The translations under genes were made by a program, and so were the position numbers. Shown here piece by piece: positions 6,794 to 9,957 of a stretch of 9,957 nucleotides of DNA. Numbering within the stretch: position 1 is the first letter of the stretch; every line of letters begins with the position of its first letter. The notes below the pieces were generated by a model, which saw only the letters and a program-made list of their open reading frames with translations, did not search any database and had not been told where the DNA came from. The DNA is from Sphingobacterium sp. UBA6711 (GTDB lineage: Bacteria; Bacteroidota; Bacteroidia; Sphingobacteriales; Sphingobacteriaceae). The DNA lies in NCBI GenBank assembly GCA_002454415.1, contig DKIT01000188.1, positions 41,445 through 51,401 on the forward strand, written 5' to 3'.

Positions 6794-7990
6794 TTAATGA
6801 TCGTGATGCTCTTCAACAGCCATTCCAATAAATAGGGACGACAACATCGTAAAAATAAATGCTTGTAAGAATGCCACCAATAGTTCGATAACCATCAAGA
6901 AGATTGTCAAGAACATGGAAACACCAATACTACCTACCACTGTTAATTGGTGTTGCAATAAATAAACAATTGCAATCAGCCCCATCACCACAGTGTGACC
7001 TGCCGTAATATTTGCAAACAAACGTACCATCAAAGAGAATGGCTTTGTAAACATACCCAATACCTCAATTGGCGCTAACACAAATTTAAATGGTACTGGC
7101 ACACCTGGCATCCAAAAAATATGTTTCCAGTAATTTGCGTTTGCTTTGATATTTACGATTAAGAAGGTGAAAATAGCTAGACACAACGTCACCGTAATGT
7201 TACCTGTAACGTTGAATCCTAATGGAGTCAAACCAACCAAATTCAAAATCCAGATCAGGAAAAACACCGATAACAAATAAGGCATAAACTCTTTATAACG
7301 ATGTCCGATATTCGGAATGGCCATTTCATCGCGCACATAGATCACCAAAGGCTCCAATACGCGTCCCATACCTTTCGGTAAATTGTTAGCACCTTTCTTA
7401 TATGTTTTAGCTAAGCTGATAAATGCCCAAAACATTAAAAACGCTGCCAAAAATAACCCTACAACACTTTTAGTAATCGAAAAGTCTAAAGGCATTTCTA
7501 CAGAAGGATGAAATTCCGTCGCATGATGAAGCTCATGTGAACCCACAGTATAAGTAACTTGTGCCTCTTCCTTTTGCTCAACACCATTCTCATCTTTGTA
7601 AGTCACATAAGAACCGTCCGCATTCTTTTTATATTCCAGCCCAGTTAACTCACCGGCTTGGTTTGTCTTATAAATTTTTCCGTGGTGCAATGCATAATAT
7701 TGACCATCAACTTCAGCAACTTTATTACCGTGATCAAATGCCGAAGCCATAAAAACTTTTAAGCCATTATCAATCAAAATAACGGGCAATGAAAAACCAT
7801 AATGTTTACCTGTCTCTTCATCCGAAAAGAAGCTAAAATAATAATCATCTTGTAAGTGATGCTCAATATGGCTTTGGATTTCCTCCGATTGCGATTTTTC
7901 TCCGTGTGCATTCTCATTCGCCTTTGTTAAAAATGGCGCAACTGCAAACAGAATAACTGCTAAAAATTGAAGTGTTCTTTTAAGACTCAC
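6794..7990 (-). CDS. atpB: F-type ATP synthase subunit a, with N-terminal extension
   Basis: Subunit a is the stator channel protein that passes protons to the c-ring. At 398 residues it is far longer than the E. coli protein (271). The start codon is GTG at 7990: no ATG lies upstream in frame before a stop, and this start gives a good signal peptide (MSLKRTLQFLAVILFAVAPFLTKA). Residues about 25-165 form an extra, His- and charge-rich domain predicted outside the cytoplasm. The a-subunit core follows, with membrane helices from about 173. The essential arginine is R323 in MVRLFANITAGHTV, and Q376 in VAFLQAFIF is also conserved. Compared with E. coli E219 and H245, this protein has H332 and E369, a reciprocal exchange also known in mitochondrial a subunits. 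It is separated from the upstream membrane gene by 105 AT-rich bases without a clear promoter. Confidence 0.96.
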   Translation of the reverse strand: MSLKRTLQFLAVILFAVAPFLTKANENAHGEKSQSEEIQSHIEHHLQDDYYFSFFSDEETGKHYGFSLPVILIDNGLKVFMASAFDHGNKVAEVDGQYYALHHGKIYKTNQAGELTGLEYKKNADGSYVTYKDENGVEQKEEAQVTYTVGSHELHHATEFHPSVEMPLDFSITKSVVGLFLAAFLMFWAFISLAKTYKKGANNLPKGMGRVLEPLVIYVRDEMAIPNIGHRYKEFMPYLLSVFFLIWILNLVGLTPLGFNVTGNITVTLCLAIFTFLIVNIKANANYWKHIFWMPGVPVPFKFVLAPIEVLGMFTKPFSLMVRLFANITAGHTVVMGLIAIVYLLQHQLTVVGSIGVSMFLTIFLMVIELLVAFLQAFIFTMLSSLFIGMAVEEHHDH

Positions 7991-8095
7991 GATATTACTA
8001 TTATGTTATTTAAAATTTTTTGCGAAAATACTACATATAAAGCACAAAAGCTACTTTAATATTACATTTTTTTGAAAAAACTATTGTTTTCTTCC

Positions 8096-8482
8096 CTAGG
8101 ATTTGTTTAAAGCCTTATAAGCAAATATAACATCATAAAAAAGGAATAAAACAACAACGATCAAATAGTTATATTTTAAAATTTCAGCTTGCGGTTTTGC
8201 TAATCCATTATGGATATAGACATAGTTAAGAACAAACTTTAACGTCAATAATCCCAAGAAAACAAAGCCCACATACTGTGGAAACTTTTGTGAGCAATAG
8301 CTTATCCCTACCATGATCATGATGGATAAAATCAATTGGAAAACATACACTTCATACAGCGGAAAATGTAATTCATCCAAAGTCTCTATCCCATCAAAAG
8401 ACTTCAATAGAAAGAAATGAACGGCAAAAATCAGCACCGCAACAAAAAATAAAATAAGAACCTGCTTTATATATACTATCAT
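8096..8482 (-). CDS. Four-helix membrane protein in the AtpI position of the ATP synthase operon
   Basis: This 128-residue protein is almost wholly hydrophobic, with membrane segments at about 6-27, 45-64, 69-91 and 104-125, a short polar loop (FDGIETLDEL) after the first, and a basic C-terminus (YKALNKS). I recognise no catalytic motif. Four helices and about 130 residues match AtpI (UncI), the c-ring assembly aid encoded at this place in many atp operons, but primary sequence similarity is not evident by eye. A Bacteroidota-specific family (perhaps DUF6168-like) is another possibility. Its ATG overlaps the atpZ stop as ATGA (8482-8479), so the two are probably translationally coupled. Position suggests a role in Fo assembly; that is inference. 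Confidence 0.85.
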   Translation of the reverse strand: MIVYIKQVLILFFVAVLIFAVHFFLLKSFDGIETLDELHFPLYEVYVFQLILSIMIMVGISYCSQKFPQYVGFVFLGLLTLKFVLNYVYIHNGLAKPQAEILKYNYLIVVVLFLFYDVIFAYKALNKS

Positions 8483-8694
8483 CTATCGTTTAATCGATTC
8501 ACTTGTCTAATGACTTGGTAAAGAGAAATTCCTACTCCTGCTAGAGTGCAAATTTTCATCCAAATTTGGTTATCAGTGTGAAACTTGCCGTCCAACCAAT
8601 CTCCCAATAAATAAAATATGTAAATGGTAAAAACCATCTGGGTAGAAATAGTCGTTAAAACAAGCCACTTGTTAGGATTTTTTTTCTCTTCCAT
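8479..8694 (-). CDS. atpZ: AtpZ-like small membrane protein (AtpZ/AtpI family)
   Basis: Starting at the ATG at 8694 the protein has 71 residues; an in-frame TTG at 8715 would add seven (MITLRVL) but is a poor start in this phylum and adds nothing recognisable. Two membrane helices are seen, about 10-31 (WLVLTTISTQMVFTIYIFYLL) and 43-60 (QIWMKICTLAGVGISLYQ). Between them lies GDWLDGKF, resembling the conserved GxWLD loop of AtpZ. AtpZ proteins sit first in many ATP synthase operons, and some have been linked with Ca/Mg transport or c-ring assembly. It leads the operon, about 50 bases after the predicted transcription start, and overlaps the next gene by 4 bases. Confidence 0.8.
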   Translation of the reverse strand: MEEKKNPNKWLVLTTISTQMVFTIYIFYLLGDWLDGKFHTDNQIWMKICTLAGVGISLYQVIRQVNRLNDR

Positions 8695-8741
8695 CAGTAC
8701 TCTTAAGGTTATCAATGGGCTTGATACAAACTATATCACAT

Positions 8742-8756
8742 TATTTGTTACAAATA
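8742..8756. promoter_or_regulatory. 15-bp palindrome over the atp promoter -7 box, possible operator
   Basis: TATTTGTTACAAATA is a perfect odd-centred palindrome around 8749. Six of its bases (8751-8756) are part of the -7 element and the rest covers the expected start site. A dimeric regulator bound here would block or modulate the atp operon. AT-rich palindromes also arise by chance, so this is tentative. Confidence 0.3.
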
Positions 8757-8783
8757 TACGCTATAAATCTTTATTGCCTACAA
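8751..8783 (-). promoter_or_regulatory. Predicted promoter of the ATP synthase operon
   Basis: On the minus strand a TTG (8783-8781) is followed by 22 bases and then TATATTTG (8758-8751), a perfect TAnnTTTG -7 element. This fits the Bacteroidota form TTG-N17-23-TAnnTTTG. The expected start near 8743-8746 gives a leader of about 50 bases before the atpZ ATG at 8694. The -33 element lies just inside the 3' end of the upstream helicase gene. Confidence 0.65.
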
Positions 8784-9957
8784 TCCCAAAACTTTTTGTC
8801 CAATTTTAATATCTGGATAGTCAATATCTGCCCCCAATAACATTTTGAGTTCCGATGAAGATTTCTCCGGATTTGCACGTATGACCCCTAGAATACGATC
8901 CAACTTCTCTTGCTCAATCAATTCTGTCGCCTCAACTTCCGTACCCACAAAGTTAATCAAATGTCCGTAAATCGTACCTGCAACCATCCCGCGCTTACCT
9001 GCTATATCGGCAATGCTCATTCCTTCCTTAAACATTTCTAAGGAAATATCTTTTGTATCCAACTTTTTAGCACGCTCATCATCCAAGCCCTTTGCTTCCA
9101 GTTCATCTTTTTCTTTGGTCTTCACGCTGGCTGCAACATCAAGCATCGCCGTCTGAAAGTCTTCCCGCTTCGATAAAGTTTCGGCAATGAGCAGACAGTG
9201 CTGCAACTGCTCACGTTTCCGTTTATAGTCCAGCAACAATGCTTTCAACTCATCAATGTATTTTTTGGTACGTTTCCGTATCTGATATTCCTCGATGTGT
9301 TTTGTCAAAGCTTCAATCAGATCTGTATCCATTTTTGGCAAAAACCAATTGACTGCTGCAGTGGAACGCTCACAAATGACGTCATAATCAATTGCATCTT
9401 TATCCCGCAATAGCTCATATAAAACGACAATAAATTTGTGCGCAACTTTCTCCTGCGTTTGAAGATGCTTTACTAATTGTTGAAAAAACAACACCGCCTG
9501 CTCCTTCCCATCAATATTACGCTCGTCAAGTGATTTCAACAGCTCTGAAGTCTCTGCCAATAGCCCATCCCAACGAAAACCATGCATTAAAATCTGACCA
9601 AGATAATTCCGTTGACATTGTTCCAGAATCTCATTGATAGGAGTCTGCGACTGGGCACGCTGCGCAAATTCGACAACCTGGTAATCCGTACGGATAGCAT
9701 AGGAAGGAATAATAGATTTTAAGACAAGTCCATCCAAACTCGTTAATCGGCTCAATGCGACATACACCTGTCCGGCGGCAAAAGAGGTTCCCGCATCAAT
9801 AATTGCTTTCTGAAAGGTCAGGCCCTGACTTTTATGAATAGTGATCGCCCAAGCCAAGCGAAGTGGAAATTGCGAAAATGTCCCCAATATCTCCTCCTTG
9901 ATCTGGTCTTGCCCCTTATCGTAATTATAACGAATATTTTCCCAAGTCTCCCTTTTG
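8778..9957 (-). CDS. Pif1/RecD-like superfamily 1 DNA helicase, C-terminal part (5' end off window), with HTH domain
   Basis: The reading frame is open from the right edge to a TAG at 8778, giving 392 residues of a longer protein; the apparent in-frame start at 9887 is a TTG inside the gene. Residues 13-36 precede the motif LAWAITIHKSQGLTF (34-48), and GQVYVALSRLTSLDGLVL (62-79) carries motif VI with its arginine finger, as in the UvrD_C_2 part of RecD/Pif1 helicases. A long helical, charged region (about 105-290) follows. Residues about 301-392 (ISLEMFKEGMSIADIAGKRG, then TIYGHLINFVG) resemble the helix-turn-helix domain (HTH_40 type) found at the end of some bacterial helicases. Walker A and B lie off the window. 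The protein presumably unwinds DNA during repair or replication; its substrate is unknown. It runs in the same direction as the atp operon and ends within that operon's promoter. Confidence 0.87.
   Translation of the reverse strand, partial: KRETWENIRYNYDKGQDQIKEEILGTFSQFPLRLAWAITIHKSQGLTFQKAIIDAGTSFAAGQVYVALSRLTSLDGLVLKSIIPSYAIRTDYQVVEFAQRAQSQTPINEILEQCQRNYLGQILMHGFRWDGLLAETSELLKSLDERNIDGKEQAVLFFQQLVKHLQTQEKVAHKFIVVLYELLRDKDAIDYDVICERSTAAVNWFLPKMDTDLIEALTKHIEEYQIRKRTKKYIDELKALLLDYKRKREQLQHCLLIAETLSKREDFQTAMLDVAASVKTKEKDELEAKGLDDERAKKLDTKDISLEMFKEGMSIADIAGKRGMVAGTIYGHLINFVGTEVEATELIEQEKLDRILGVIRANPEKSSSELKMLLGADIDYPDIKIGQKVLGL

Noticed and set aside
7991..8095. Internal promoter before atpB (TAGCTTTTG on the minus strand)
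   Set aside because: The element has one base too many between TA and TTTG and there is no -33 partner; the 105-base gap is AT-rich but otherwise featureless.
8695..8715. TTG at 8715 as the atpZ start
   Set aside because: The ATG at 8694 gives a normal AtpZ N-terminus; TTG starts are uncommon in this phylum.
9885..9887. TTG at 9887 as the start of the helicase gene
   Set aside because: The frame continues upstream to the window edge with family-like sequence (TWENIRYNYDKG), so the gene is truncated by the window and does not start here.

Overview
The window looks like a chromosomal housekeeping region from a member of the Bacteroidota, most likely the Sphingobacteriales (Sphingobacterium/Pedobacter-like; the genus is inferred from general gene character only). 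Supporting signs are the matches to the Bacteroidota promoter form (TTG, a spacer of about 17-23 bases, then TAnnTTTG), the lack of Shine-Dalgarno sequences, a TonB-dependent receptor of the carboxypeptidase-regulatory-domain/plug/beta-barrel type, an ATP synthase a subunit with a long N-terminal extension, and an F-type ATP synthase cluster that lacks the beta and epsilon genes.

Layout, left to right. Positions 1-1149 (minus) hold the N-terminal 383 residues of an outer-membrane TonB-dependent receptor that runs off the left edge. Positions 1253-1534 (minus) encode a ClpS-type protease adaptor with a promoter so close to its ATG that the mRNA may be leaderless. Diverging from it, 1613-2659 (plus) encodes a beta-ketoacyl-ACP synthase III (FabH) with an intact Cys-His-Asn triad and an insertion of about 29 residues. 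A perfect 34-bp palindrome with A and T tracts (2743-2776) is a shared bidirectional terminator between fabH and the convergent ATP synthase operon.

Positions 8715 down to 2796 (minus) are the ATP synthase operon, transcribed in the order atpZ, a four-helix membrane protein in the atpI position, then atpB (a), atpE (c), atpF (b), atpH (delta), atpA (alpha) and atpG (gamma). A good promoter lies at 8751-8783, with a 15-bp palindrome over its -7 element. The genes make the whole Fo sector plus alpha, gamma and delta of F1; atpD and atpC must lie elsewhere. Three intercistronic gaps hold inverted repeats: a 14-bp perfect stem between atpE and atpF, a 24-bp perfect palindrome across the atpH stop codon, and a mirrored array of 7-bp repeats between atpA and atpG. 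They flank the two genes here whose products are needed in many copies (c and alpha), which suggests a role in setting subunit ratios.

Positions 8778-9957 (minus) hold the C-terminal part of a Pif1/RecD-like superfamily 1 helicase with a C-terminal helix-turn-helix domain; its 5' end lies off the right edge.

No gene-free stretch exceeds about 105 bases. I found no tRNA, rRNA, CRISPR array, insertion sequence or phage gene. The coding content is conventional; the less explained material is in the short intergenic structures.
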